A stretch of 64,000 nucleotides of DNA from assembly GCA_037039925.1 (NCBI GenBank), contig JAXRKP010001172.1, positions 35,001 through 99,000 on the forward strand, in the 5' to 3' direction. Below are positions 33,400-45,146 of the stretch, one piece after another. The position numbers and the translations under genes were made by a program. Each line of letters begins with the position of its first letter. Within the stretch, counting starts at the first letter, position 1. The stretch comes from Doris montereyensis. Taxonomy: Eukaryota > Mollusca > Gastropoda > Nudibranchia > Dorididae. Under the pieces are notes generated by a model. It saw only the letters and a list, made by a program, of their open reading frames with translations. It searched no databases and was not told the origin of the DNA.

Positions 33400-34575
33400 G
33401 ATATAAATAGTGATATTTCTGTTGACTATAATAGTGATATTTCTGTTGTTAGGATGCTCTTACCAAGAGTAAGACTCAAGAGCGGTTCTTTGACTTTAAA
33501 TTTATTAAAGTTAGTAGATATGACAAAAATATGATGACACAACACGACCGTGAGTGCTTGCTATTTCTGTTCTCACAAATTTATGTCAAACTTTGAATGA
33601 TTATATAAATAAAGTGATATTTCTGTTGACTATAATAGTGATATTTCTGTCTGTTTTAGGATGCTCTTCAACATTCAAGTATCTAATAAAGACTCGAATG
33701 AACAGCACCTGTCGTTTGTCTTTTGAAAACCTTTAACAGACATTAATTTTGTATCTATCTGTCTATCTTATACTATCTATTTATCCATCTATAATTCATC
33801 CATCCTGCTACTCTATTTTTTTAAATCTATTTATTAAAGTTAGTCACAAACCGATGTGTATTCATGCTCATGGTGACAAAAATCATGATGATGACACAAC
33901 ACGATCGAAATTAGGTCCAACGAATGTTTTGGTCCTTGCTGCATCAACATGGGAGTGATGTCGTGTTCTCACAAATTTATCAGTCAAACTTTGAATGATT
34001 ATTATTTTTCAAATTATATAAATGTGATACACCGGAGTAGTGTGCTGTGCTGTGATTTGAAGTTTGTTTATTATTTTCTGGGATCAAGATCCCATTCTGC
34101 TCTAATTCATTTACTTGTATTTCCTGACTTTGACAGTGAACAGTGTAATTTATTTTTACGCTTATCGCCATACTGTTTTAGGAGAGCCTAGTATTTAGAT
34201 GGGATTCACAAAATCAAAGTAATTAATTGATTTAGAAAGTAGATCTGTAATTGTCATTTAATTTCAAGTTTTAAAATGCTCTTTTCTTTATTCCCAGTGA
34301 TCCAGATTAGACTTTAATAGGCTGTTGCTCCTATTAAAATAGGTAGGAAGTGTTGTGTAGTAGGTTGTGTACAGAACTAACCAATCCAACATTTACGGTT
34401 TTCCAAATGACATCTGAAGTATCTAATAAATGGACTGGTAACATGGGAGTATGTACAATTCATGGCCAGTGACACCTGGAAGTCGGTTTGAAGTCTCCAC
34501 CAAAGTTTTTTCTCAAAACCTTTAACAGACATTAATACAAAGAAATCTGTATCTATCTGTCTATCTGCAGACAAT
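33400..34575. repeat. Shuffled duplicated blocks
   Basis: Blocks recur in the same orientation: AATAGTGATATTTCTGTTG (33406, 33428, and 33619, 33641 regions), TTTATTAAAGTTAGT (33498, 33828), GATGACACAACACGA (33533, 33890), GTCAAACTTTGAATGATTAT (33584, 33982), and AACCTTTAACAGACATTAAT with TATCTGTCTATCT (33728, 34518). The spacings differ, so several duplications and deletions have occurred. Confidence 0.65.
34345..34500 (+). pseudogene. Possible THAP-domain remnant
   Basis: One frame gives CCVVGCVQN followed after a stop by LRFSK, WTGN- and WEYVQFMASDTWKSV-like pieces, reminiscent of the C-x2-4-C and FP/W order of a THAP domain, often found in P- and hAT-type transposases. Stops interrupt it and the His/Cys end is not convincing. 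Weak call. Confidence 0.2.
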
Positions 34576-36445
34576 TTTGACTATCTATTTATCCATCTAT
34601 AATCCAGAAATGTTGACATTATTCGGATGGGCCATCCATCTGCTCTAACTTTTATTTTTCCATTGATGAGGATTGTGAATATCTATCTAAAAATCGTGTT
34701 TATATCAAACTCGTGGAGTCAATTTTTTAAAAATCAACTGCTCATGATTTAACTTCATCAACCGCAACATTTCATTATTAAATGCCCCCAAAAACAATCA
34801 TGTTTACACTCACAGTTAAATCTTCTTCTTGCCTTTATCCAATCAAAGTTTCTATCTATCAACTGAGGAATCATTACAGCTTCCATCTATCTAAGAAGAT
34901 TCTCCAATCAAGAACATTTGACAACATCAGTTTTTCCAGTATGGATGAAAGAAATAGAACTATTTTAATCATTGATGATTTTTTTCAGTGCCATATATAG
35001 AGGTGGTTCTGTTTTTTTTGTTGATAATCCTAATAAAATTGTAATAACATTACTTTGTGTGATGGTAAAGTGCTTTTGGTGGTCAAACGTTTTTTTGCCT
35101 CACACTCTTACTTCTTTGTTTCAATTCAATCAAGTTTGTGATGTTATTTTTTTTGGTGATAAATGTGGCCTTTAAAGTTATTGGCATTGTAAATGATAAT
35201 GATAATCCTTTTTTAAGTTCAAATTCATCCTTTTTTACCAACATTCTTTTTCTTGTATGACACAGTTCATTTAGTTAAAAACATACGCATCAATTGGCAT
35301 TCTGAAAATTACAGCAGCTGGAGTTTTTTTCTTCTGGAGATCCGCAACCACGAGTGTAGGAGTAAATCAAAACATTCTCATCACAACCACCAACAGTAAC
35401 AAAAGCAGCAACAAAAACACCACCACCAACAACAACCATTATACTTTATGTACTTACAAGTATTGATACTTACTACTACGGTACTACAACTACTACTACT
35501 ACTACATGTAAGTGATAAAGAGTCAAGTCATTGACTGGAAATGAAGGACACAAAAATAAGAAAATACCCAACGATTTATTGACATTATAATGATTAACAA
35601 AAAAACTGCCACTGTCTGTTTTTCATGTCAATAAATCGCTTTATTTGTTTTACTACTACATGTACTACTTTTATTACTAGTATTACTAGTATCACAACAT
35701 ACTACACGTCTGTTAAATGTTTTTGTGAAGCTTTGTAATGATTAGACCCAAGAGTTTAGTTGTTACTGTTGCTAAAACTGATAAGCACTGTTTCTAACTC
35801 TAGGCCTACTTCTCCTGTCAACCATCTCTGTAACTGTCTAGTTTATAGATCTAGAACTTCAGAACCTAGATCTAGATCTAAATCTATGTTCAAATCTAGT
35901 TTCTTTTCCTATTTTATGCATGAGTTTTCTAAATGAAATGGAGGTTGATCTAGATCTTATATATTCTAGGTAATAATATAATAATATGTACGATTAGGAA
36001 ATCTAAATTTTCTTCTAATACATAATGGGATTAGATCTATACAGTATGTAATAAATTTATCGCTCGCAACACAGTTGATTAAGTTTGTACTCGCCAACCA
36101 CGCCATGCGGCTTCGCGATGGGACCAAAACATTGCTGACCTAATTTCGGGTGACTGGCCTGTTAACGCCTCGGTGCAGGGTAAAATCAAATACATATATA
36201 TAATATGATTCGATACTTGGGCTAGACGGGATTTTCATTACAGATCTATTGACTGGAAATGAAGGAATGAGTAACAATAACAATAAAGTGTTTCATGGAT
36301 CGCAGGCAAAACAATCTTTCCAACCAATTATACTGATTAGACCCAAGGTTTATTCGCTAAGAACCTAAAGTAGACTATTTGAAATCTACATGCGAAATAT
36401 GGAGGTTGTGGGTGTAGTGGTTCCTGGGATTAGAGCGGTCAAAAT
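34576..36445. other. Anonymous DNA
   Basis: Small frames around 34782-35175 have no domain. Trinucleotide runs (ACC/ACA at 35380-35430, ACT at 35480-35505) and the inverted repeat at 35572-35638 are present. TAGATC words cluster near 35855-35890. Confidence 0.4.
35572..35638. repeat. Perfect 14 bp inverted repeat, 39 bp loop
   Basis: CGATTTATTGACAT (35572-35585) pairs exactly with ATGTCAATAAATCG (35625-35638). This may be a hairpin or the ends of a very small element. ATTGACTGGAAATGAAGGA just upstream recurs at 36249. Confidence 0.8.
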
Positions 36446-36455
36446 TTGAAAATAC

Positions 36456-36456
<1 letters not shown>

Positions 36457-36486
<30 letters not shown>

Positions 36487-36505
36487 CATATATATATATG
36501 TAGTA
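36457..36505 (+). repeat. (AT)n microsatellite
   Basis: AT run with GTATATAC centre, 40 bp upstream of the copy B leader. Confidence 0.9.
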
Positions 36506-36544
36506 TATTTAATATGTAAAGCAGAAAGTACATTTCTACACTTC

Positions 36545-36855
36545 ACAACATTGCTCTTCTGGCATCTGGCAATAACTTTTGATCTCTATCGACAGGTGTC
36601 CTGATGAATGTCCCAGTCTCTTGGTGACATTACAGCTACTAGGGATGTGTAGAGCCGTCTAGAAAGGCAGATTCAAGAAAAAGAGGTTTTTGTTAAAAAC
36701 ATTTACTTCACCTGCATATTTTAAAAAATTCAGAACAGAGAGGAACATTTGGAAAAAAAACACATGCAGATGAACAGCAAATCTGTGTGCAAAGTTATTG
36801 AAAAATCAATCAACCTTTTATCTGAATCATCCCCTTTGATAGAATTTCCAGACAT
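36545..36855 (+). other. Conserved 5' leader of copy B
   Basis: Same block as 7546-7786 (CAATAACTTTTGATCTCTAT, TGGTGACATTACAG, GGCAGATTCAAGAAAAA). It continues into a frame reading NLLSESSPLIEFPDMTTVNE, the position of the A and C start codon. Confidence 0.6.
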
Positions 36856-38259
36856 GACAACTGTGAATGAAGAACCAAACACGTGATTTACATTCTACCC
36901 TTTCTGCTGATGATCACAGAGACAATGTTTTCAATGACATAAAGCCAGGTATGGCAGAGTTACCTTTATCAGACTCTAAATTATGGCAACAGGAGGACCT
37001 TAATAGCTTTTCGTCCTTATCAACTGCTAAACTGTCTATTAGGAGCAATGTTAATGTTGAAAACATGTTTTTTCGTTTCAATCTCTCCCCGTTCCTGAAT
37101 TTTGTGCCGAGAACACAGCTGCAAAAACTGCTTGTGACCCACGTCATAAACCAATCTTTCAAGGGGACCAAGTCAACAGTATTGAAAATTGTTTAATGAA
37201 GAAGCCAGATAAAGTACTTCAGCCCTCTGAAAGGGAAGAAATGAGTTTGGATCAGTCACTTGTTGATTATTTAGTGTCAGAAAATGCTGATAATTTAGAC
37301 ACAAACTATGTTGACACTAAACCAAATTGTAGTAATACTAATACTCTATTTTCAAGGGGATAATAAGTGAAGACACTCCAATAAATGATTCAACAATGAA
37401 AGATTTCAATATATTGTATCAAGAGCAAAGGCAAATTTACGGTATGTGGTCCGGTAAAGTGATTGCCAATGTTGACATGAATCCAATGCACTGCACAAGA
37501 ACGAGGAAATGGATTTCACTGATACTGATATAAAAACGGGTCACTCTGATGAACTTGTCCCAGGACAGTCACACATACTAGTAGACCATTTGGATATAAA
37601 GACAGAATACTCTGATCAGAACTTGTCACAGGACAGTCAGAAAGGGTGAAAAGGGGCCATTTGGATGTACAGACAGAATACTCTGATGAACTTGTCCCAG
37701 GACAGCCAGAAAGGGTAACTTGTCACAGGGCCATTTGGATGTAAAGACAGAATACACTGATGAACTTGTCCCAGGACAGTCAGAGAGAGTAGTAGAGCAT
37801 TGTCCCAGGATGTAAAGCACAGAATACACTGATGAACTTGTTCCAGGACAGTCAGTGAGAGTAGTAGAGCATTTGGATGTGAACTTGTCAAGACAGAATA
37901 CACTGATGAACTTGTCCCAGGACAGTCAGAGATGTAAAGACAGAATACACTGATGAACTTGTTCCAGGACAGTCCATTTGGATGTAAAGACAGAATACAC
38001 TGATGAACTTGCAGTCAGAGAGGGTAAGGGGCCAGAAAGACAGAATACACTGATGAAGAGAATAGTAGTAGGCCATTTGGACACAGTGAATTATAGTGAT
38101 AAAAGCTGCAGCAAGATGGGAGATTTCATTGCAACAGATTGCGACCCTAATGATGCTTTTAACATTGAACAGCACACTAAACCCATCTGTGCATTGGCCC
38201 AAGGAGAATCTACATTATCTCAGCATCTGTCAACATGTGAGGAATCAGAGCTTGATAAG
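36856..38259 (+). pseudogene. N-terminal part of zinc-finger gene, copy B (decayed)
   Basis: The expected start (MTTVNEEPNT, ATG at 36856) meets a stop after a 2-base net loss near 36885. Homology continues in another frame (SADDHRDNVFNDIKPGMAEL, SDSKLWQQEDLNSFSSLSTA), then shifts again near 37070 to LPVPEFCAENTAAK, ending LFSRG at a stop (37360-37362), the same point where copy A stops. The downstream frame (IISEDTPINDSTMKDFNILY) again matches A. The 22-residue VKTEYTDELVPGQ unit is present about nine times between 37535 and 38060 with deletions that break the frame. The last frame (from 37978) ends ELDK at the donor AAG|GTAAGC (38260), phase 0, exactly as in A. Confidence 0.75.
37535..38060 (+). 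repeat. 66 bp coding minisatellite (VKTE repeat), expanded
   Basis: Units read GATGTAAAGACAGAATACAC, TGATGAACTTGTCCCAGGAC, AGTCAGAGAGAGTAGTAGGC, CATTTG. About nine copies, several shortened to about 48 bp, versus two full copies in gene A (8466-8597). Confidence 0.85.
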
Positions 38260-38329
38260 GTAAGCGTTGGCAGGAACCTTCCTTTTATGTTTCATGTGAT
38301 TGCTTCCTTTATTATAGATTTATATAGAT

Positions 38330-38752
38330 GTTACGAAAGTGTAAATGGAGCGAGACAATTTTCTCTAGATCTAGATGTTGACGAAGGTGTAGACACAATC
38401 TAGAAACACCAATGCTCAATTAATAATTACAACAAAGATGTTTATTATACTCACAGTCGACAATCAATCAATAAGGTGAAGCAAGTTCACAATGCTGGCA
38501 TATAAAGATGGAATCAACATGCATTTCTCTCTCACTGCCGAATCTATGGAACAAGCACTCCTTGCAATCATAAATATCTGCCTTTTACTTAAAATAAAGT
38601 TAAAATAAGTTAAAACCATGGCTCTTCCAGAAACGGAAATTTCACACTCTCACTAGGGCTCTAGATGTGGACACTAAGATCGATTACATCATCGATTTTT
38701 CACTTACTATGGAAATCACCTTCAGCAGAGCTACAATTAGCTCTGTTACAGT
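38330..38752 (+). mobile_element. LTR-like insertion in copy B intron
   Basis: The block begins TGTTACGAAAGTGT and ends GCTCTGTTACA, with TAGATGT on both sides (38325-38331, 38752-38758). The intron of A has no such block at the same distance from the donor. The middle (ATTATACTCACAGTCGACAA, TTCACAATGCTGGCAT, GAAACGGAAATTTC) recurs at 59590-59960. Size and TG...CA ends fit a solo LTR, but no internal region was seen. Confidence 0.5.
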
Positions 38753-39084
38753 AGATGTGTGCAATATATATAGGTTCTAAGTAACATCAACTCTTTAGAG
38801 TGTTGTAATGAGCGTGTCACAATCCTCTATGAAGTAGCCTATTTTCTCCACATTGTGCTGCCTCTGGACTTGACAATCTTTGGCAGTATGAACTCTATCT
38901 GGCCAAGTGTCATGCAGGAAGTGGAAACATTTTGTATTTGAAGAAGAAGAAGACAAAGAACCCAGGTGGGACAGCCTCCACCAGCTGTCCCCACCCACTA
39001 AAATCTAGGTGGTGGTGGTGGTGATAAGACTGGAATTTTTCAGACCTGGCATATAGAGGCTTGTCTGTCTTCGTTCGCCTTTAC

Positions 39085-39430
39085 TGTTTCTTGCTGCTCT
39101 CTGTTGTAAACCCACACACACCCAACTTCCATCTACAGGTGGGTGGTTGGCTTGTGCTATTGCAGACTCTTGTCTGTCTTCTTCTTTCTACTTCGCTCTT
39201 TCACTCATCTCTTAGCTTGCTGTTTTTCTCTTCTTACGTAATTCCACTCTGAGATCATCACACATGATGGACATGATAAATTTAAATTGCAAACAAACAC
39301 AAGGTCACCTACGGGAGAGAACAAAACATATTGTGTGCTGGATTATATGTCAATGTCATTGTTACATTTTATGTGAAATTGAAATTTTAATCTGATCTTT
39401 TTGGAGAATTCTACAATGGCAAAGATAATA
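39085..39430 (+). mobile_element. Dispersed repeat Z, unexpanded copy
   Basis: CACCCAACTTCCATCTACAG, GTGGGTGGTTGG, AGCTTGCTGTTTTTCTCTTC, TGGACATGATAAATTTAAAT, AAACACAAGGTCACCTACGG and TTGTTACATTTTATGTGAAA. It gives the ground state of the repeat whose core is amplified at 19310-20465. Confidence 0.65.
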
Positions 39431-39930
39431 CTAATAATAGAGTAGTCTCCGCCGAAATGCGCGGCCCTCCGGGTGACCAAAACAAAAGTCAAAGACCATA
39501 ACATTGGGATTAACAAACATAATCTCTTTTCTTTTGTTAGTTGTTTGGGTTTCGTTTGTGGTTACATGGTTTGAGAATACGACCCAATTCCAGGCCTAAT
39601 CTCTTCTTATAGATTGTTCATTCTTCTCTCGCTCAGGAGTACGGTACAGGAGGATATATATAGGATGGTGGAGACATTCCTCAACTTGGAGAATACTTCT
39701 TCTTGTTTTATTTGTTAAAACGCATGTCATAAAAGTGACACAAGATCAGATTTTCTCACCGTGATCAAAGAGAGAGCCGATAATCAAGTGTCTGTCTGGC
39801 AGACTATCGTCGACGGTCGAGTTGGGAGGGAATGGGCAGGATGACAAGAGCTGAGACAGCCAAGACTGCCATTGTTTTCATGTGTGCTTCAGGAAACATC
39901 CTTCAGATCTAGTAATTCTCTCCATCTCTC
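39431..39930. other. Anonymous DNA
   Basis: No gene recognised. Confidence 0.4.
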
Positions 39931-39933
39931 AAA

Positions 39934-39936
<3 letters not shown>

Positions 39937-40019
<83 letters not shown>

Positions 40020-40126
40020 CAGATTACACGACGTGACAAGAGAATCGAGTTTATTTTTCACATGACATCAACAGATCTCTCTCTTCTCTCTCATGTACAC
40101 ACACACACACAATTGCCCAGAGTTAA

Positions 40127-40187
<61 letters not shown>

Positions 40188-40432
40188 ATCTCTCTCTGTC
40201 ACACACACACACACACGTGTGCGCAGAGTTCAGATCTAGACTTTCTCCTTTCTTGGTCTTCTCTCTCACTCACACACACACACACACATGTTGCACTTTC
40301 TAGATCTCTCTCTCTCTCTCTCTCTCAACACATCCAGCTCAGCTCTCTATCTATCTTGAAATCCATTCTCTCTCTCTCACACACACACACAGAGTGGAAG
40401 TCATCTCTCTCTCTCTCTGTCTCACACACACA

Positions 40433-40473
<41 letters not shown>

Positions 40474-40830
40474 CCACACACACACACAAAAATTGTATCT
40501 ATAGGTTTCAGATCTCTCTTATGGCACACACACACGTGTAATAGAAATCAAATACCGGGGCCTGTGAGAATAAACACAAAGTGTGCGCAAGTTAAATCAA
40601 CTCGTTCTTTGATCTCAATCTCTCTCTCTCTCTCTCTCGTGCGAACTTATCATCAGGTCTGAACTGCACTCACAGACACACACACACACACACACGTGTG
40701 TGTGCCCAATCTCTCTCTCTCACACACACACACATCTGGCCTCTTGCAATCCAACATCTGACATACACACAACACACGTGTCAAGACAGATTAGATCTTC
40801 TTGTTTTCATCTGACTTCAGGGTACACACA
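39937..40830 (+). repeat. Interspersed (CT)n and (CA)n microsatellites
   Basis: CT runs (39937-40016, 40137-40186, 40306-40326, 40437-40472, 40620-40638) alternate with CA runs (40098-40112, 40201-40216, 40270-40289, 40379-40391, 40676-40695). The recurring order AGATCT, (CT)n, (CA)n, GTGTGCGCAGAGTT suggests a diverged tandem of about 110-130 bp. Confidence 0.85.
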
Positions 40831-41012
40831 CACATACATCACACACAGGGGGATTATCGTGGATGACAAGAGGAAGGGATCTAGAAATAGAACTGGCGGA
40901 GACTAATGTGTAATAGAAATAAATAAATAGAATAAAGAAAGAAGAAGAAATTAATATCTTTGATATATATATATTATGTGTGTTGTTTTGTCTTGTGTCG
41001 TGCCCTGTCTCT

Positions 41013-41640
41013 CAAGACAGATTGAGGCATGAAAGATGACGATCTCTGTAAAAGGTGAGATTAATGTCGATGGAAGTTTCGTTGTCAAATTACCTCACTT
41101 CTCTTTCTCTGGTTTCTTCAAAAACAGATCCCTTTTGGTCCAGAGTGGATCTCTCTTCCTCACTTACTTTCTCTGGCTCACACACACACAAAACAGACCA
41201 GAGTCCCGTGATGAATCTCTCTGGGGTGAACAGTTCACCTAAGATAGCAAAAGTAAATTCTCCTCAAGGCCGCTATGGCCTGTCTGTCTGGAGCCTGTCT
41301 GAGCTCTATTCCTCTCTCTCAAAAATAAAAGAATAGGTGATCTATAGGCACCTCCTGACAGTCCAAGCACTCTGACAGTGACACAGTTTTCTTACTTCCA
41401 GGCTACTGTTTGTACTTCCCATTTGCTCCTACTCCTAGGTTGAATGTGAGGGCGAATTTTTAATTTTATTACTTGGGAGGGGGATGCATCATTTAAATGT
41501 GACTTTCCCAAGGAACAGAATGCCATGGCCAAAAGTCAGCCAGCTTTGCCAGAATTCGAATCCTGGACCTCATGATCCCCAGTATGGAGACTACTGTAAT
41601 AGAAACCACTAAATAGAATCCACCAACACCACTCAATCCA
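41013..41640. repeat. Tandem segmental duplication, left copy (contains SINE S1, minus)
   Basis: Shares with the right copy, in order: TCAAGACAGATTGAGGCATG, AAAGATGACGATCTC, GATGGAAGT, CTCAAGGCCGC, TAGGCACCTCCTGACAGTCC, CAGTGACACAG, CTTACTTCCAGGCTA, then the SINE head in reverse (TTTCCCAAGGAACAGAATGC, TTCGAATCCTGGACCTCATG, CACCACTCAATCCACCTAA). Confidence 0.75.
41455..41640 (-). mobile_element. SINE S1, partial
   Basis: Reverse-strand head with B box GGATTCGAATTC, CATGAGGTCCAGG and the GTTCCTTGGGAAAG block. The A-box side is disturbed by a small insertion. Confidence 0.65.
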
Positions 41641-41699
41641 CCTAAGATAACATATGTGTTTATTGTCTTTCTACTTAGTCAGGAAGTTATGGAGTTCCT

Positions 41700-42130
41700 A
41701 AGGATCTGGCCATTTCAACTGGACAAATGTCAAGACAATTGAGCATGAAAGATCGATGTCCGTGTGTAAAGGTGTTCGCCCCGATGGAAGTCGATAGGGG
41801 GGGTTGGGGGGGACTTTTATTCTTCCTAACGTGTATTCATTCCAATCATTCATAGGCAAGATAGAGTAGCCTCTCAAGGCCGCAAAGAATCCGGTTTCGA
41901 TGGCGTGAAGTAGAACATTTGATAATAGGCACCTCCTGGACAGTCCGCTAATCACAGTGACACAGGTTTTTACTTCCAGGCTAAACCCATTGAATGGGAG
42001 GGGGGTAGGATCATCATTGTATGTCCCAAGGAACAGAATGCCAGGCCTAGACATGCCCAAACATCCTGGACCTCAGGGATCCCCAGTCTGGCAGTCTAAC
42101 CACTCGTCCACCGAGCCACTCAATCCACCT
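41700..42130. repeat. Tandem segmental duplication, right copy (contains SINE S1, minus)
   Basis: Shorter counterpart of 41013-41640. The SINE lies at 41990-42125 with the same orientation and neighbour sequence (CACTCAATCCACCTAA), which shows that the SINE was already in place when the segment duplicated. Confidence 0.75.
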
Positions 42131-42529
42131 AAATAACATATCCAAGTCTCTAGGATTTGACCTATAGCAGAAACAAGGTGGACAAAGTTTTCTGCTGGTA
42201 ATGCTTTTAAGGGTTTTTTTTTATTCTTCTGTATTCACTTATTGATAGACAAGGGCCTATCCAAAGAATGTTTTGGTGTTCACTTGTTAATCAAAGGCCT
42301 ACAGTCCCAGTGTGCAGTTGGTTGGTCAACAAGACCAACCAACTGGAACTTATTTGATTAACAAACCCAGCCTGATACTTGCACCCATTTATGGAACCCT
42401 TTGGATTCACCTGCAGATAGACACATGGCGTATGACTGGTCAGTGAGACAAACTTTCCCATATATGTCAACATTGTTGTTATATCAATCTCATTCACTCC
42501 CTGGTACTTTTCTTAAAGGTTTTTGTCTG

Positions 42530-44877
42530 CTATTTTCCACTTAACATTTGTTTTCTTGTTTGTCTTTCTGTTTATATGTGGATGGCCTATATATATATGT
42601 TGTATGTTGTAACTGATCTATGCCTATAGGCGTACTTGTCCTTCGGCCTCTGTCCCAGATATATGTTGTTGTTGTTGTTGTTGTAACTGATCTAGCAGGT
42701 GTTATCCATCTGTAAGGGTATTGTTCCATCTGTTGTACGGTTGGTGGCCTATGTCTCAGGTTTTCGGGAAGGCCTTGTTGCGTAGGTCTTTCAATTTGTG
42801 GCATTCAAATAGGTGATGGGTCACAGTTTCATGGGGTGGTTACAAAGCGGGCACACTGGGGCATGTTCAGGATTTATTCTGTTAAGACGCATGTTTAGCT
42901 GTATGGGTGTCTCGGAGCCTGAAGATGGTGACTTGGATCTTTTAGCATTAAGTTGGTTGATGTTGTCATTTGTCTGTGGAATAGCCATATGTCAGTATAA
43001 ATCTCTTCCAGTCTTTCCTTCCCCAAAGCCCATCTGTTCACCCAGAGACTCTTTACTGTTAACTTTGAACTTTGATGATTTGTTTCGTGGTCTGCATTGT
43101 AGTTTTTGTGTTTGGTTGTTCTTGTCTAGATCCCCTTTTGGCAAGAATGTCTGCTTTGTCCCTTTCCTGGTGTGTTTACATGTCCAGGGATCCACTGCAT
43201 TACTAACTCTACGCCATAGGTTTTAATTAGTTGGTCAGCTTCTAATCGTGTTTGTCTGAGATCAGATCTCTGGCAGTTGTTGAGAGCTTGTAGGACAGAC
43301 ATTGCATCTGTAAAAATGACGATATCTGATATTTTAGCTGGGAATGTATTGAAAATAGTATTGAAGTGGTAGAGTACTGTTTCTATGGCTGCTGCCATAG
43401 TTGGTACATTTTTCAAAGTTGGTACATTTTTCTCCTCAAAACTCAGAGAATTCATCAGAGGTGCCATCTGGGTTTTGGACATAGATACCATACCCTGCAT
43501 TTGATGTTGCTTTGAGAGCTGACCCATCTGTGTATACATGGATCTAGCTGTCAGGATAGTCATCAATGGTTTTTTTGTGATGACATCATCAGGATTAGCG
43601 GATCTGATTTCTTTCTTTGATTGTCAATCAGCTCCATCTTGATTTGAGGCTCTTTGAATACGACATTTGGTGGATCTCTGTTCACCCGTGGTGTTTCTTT
43701 TCTTTGTTCGGAAGATGGTGTATTTCTTTTAGCTCCATAGCATGATGTAGTGGCGATTTCTGCTTTATTCTATATTTTAGATGCCAGTTATCGACAATTT
43801 TTCTGTTTGGATGGTTGGAACTCATCCTTTTGCTTCTTTCACATACCTCTAATACTGCATTGTCCATGTGCATGTTCAAGAGGTTCCATATTGATATGAA
43901 TTTAACACGCAGCTGTGGGGGTTGATCTCATGCTTCCACTAATAAAGCGTAGAGAATTGTTTTGGACCCTGTCCACTATCATCAGGTTGGATTTGCTGCA
44001 TGAGCTTAGGATAGAGCTGCTAGTGCTAGTGCTATACTTGAGGGATGGGCGACCATATTCCAAGTACAGGTTTCTAAGGGTTTGTTTATCTCATCCCCAT
44101 GAGGTGCTTGCTAACTTCTTTAAAAGATTGAATTTTCTTACACCTTTAGCTTTGAGGTTGCATATATGTGCTTTTTCATGGTTAGCTGATGGTCGAGCTG
44201 CATACCAAGATATGTTGGGTTGCTCTCTTTCTCAATCTGTTCACCATTGCTGCTTATTTTTAGGTCAAGTTTGGCAATCGTGTGGCTCTTTGTGAATATA
44301 GTGTTAACTGGTTTAGATGTATTAATTTTGACCTTTTATTTCTGGCAATACTCATTAAGTCTCTTCAGGTTCTCATTCATTTTCCGAGCTGCTATTTTGG
44401 TATTTCTGCTTGTTTCCCATATTGCCAAGTCATCTGCGTATAGGGCTGTCTCAGACTTGAGCACATTTGAAAGGCTATTGATGTAAACAAGAAACAAGGT
44501 GCAACTTGATGATGAACCCTGTGGCAAGCCTGCTTTAAGAACTTCATTGGATGAAATTGCACTTTTCATTTTTGTTTGTATTGTTCGGTCCGTCAGAAAC
44601 CACACGATCCATTGGTAGAGCTTCCCATGGATTCCCAGTTCCATCATTTTGATGAAGAAACCCTTTCTCCACACACGATCATATGCATGTTGTAGATCAA
44701 CAAATACGGCTAGCGTGTTGCTCTTCTCTTGGAGGCCGTCATGGATGCACTGAGTTAGTCTGAACAGCTGGTCTTCTGTGCAGCTGTTTGCTCTAAATCC
44801 AGCTTGTTTTGAACTGTTGTTGTTAGCGGTTTCAAGGTACCAATAAAGGCGATGGTTTATCATTCTTGCAGCCAAAA
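42530..44877 (-). mobile_element. I-like LINE with RT and RNase H, 5'-truncated
   Basis: Minus strand. RT at 44336-44875: KQAGFRANSCTEDQLFRLTQ, VFVDLQHAYDRVWRKGF, AGLPQGSSSSCTLFLVYIN and ALYADDLAIW (catalytic YADD). RNase H at 43126-43566: MAAAIETVLYHF (acidic residue replaced), VIFTDAMSVLQALNNC and ELVMQWIPGHVNTPGK. After it a zinc-knuckle-like CPLCNHPMKL (about 42830-42860) and a CAA-rich tail (42660-42685). The stop- and frame-broken parts between show inactivity. Order RT, RNase H, CCHC, tail fits the I clade (Nimbus-type elements are known in snails). It sits in the intron of copy B, ending 270 bp before the finger exon. Confidence 0.85.
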
Positions 44878-45146
44878 TATATATATATACATTTTTTTTA
44901 AAAACTTAGCCATGATTGCATTTTCTTTTCTCTGTGTTTCCTAATCGTTGTGCGTTTCACTGCATGTGAATGTAGAAAGTTTGATTGGTAATTCTATAAA
45001 ACAGTCTTTTTCTTTCTTCATCACAAATATTTACTTTGTATACACAAAAAAAATCAAAACCAGTCACATTCTTTTGACCTTAATATGTTTGCATTTGATG
45101 CTCACATCTTGTAATTTCAACTCACCTTTATCTTTTCAATTCATAG

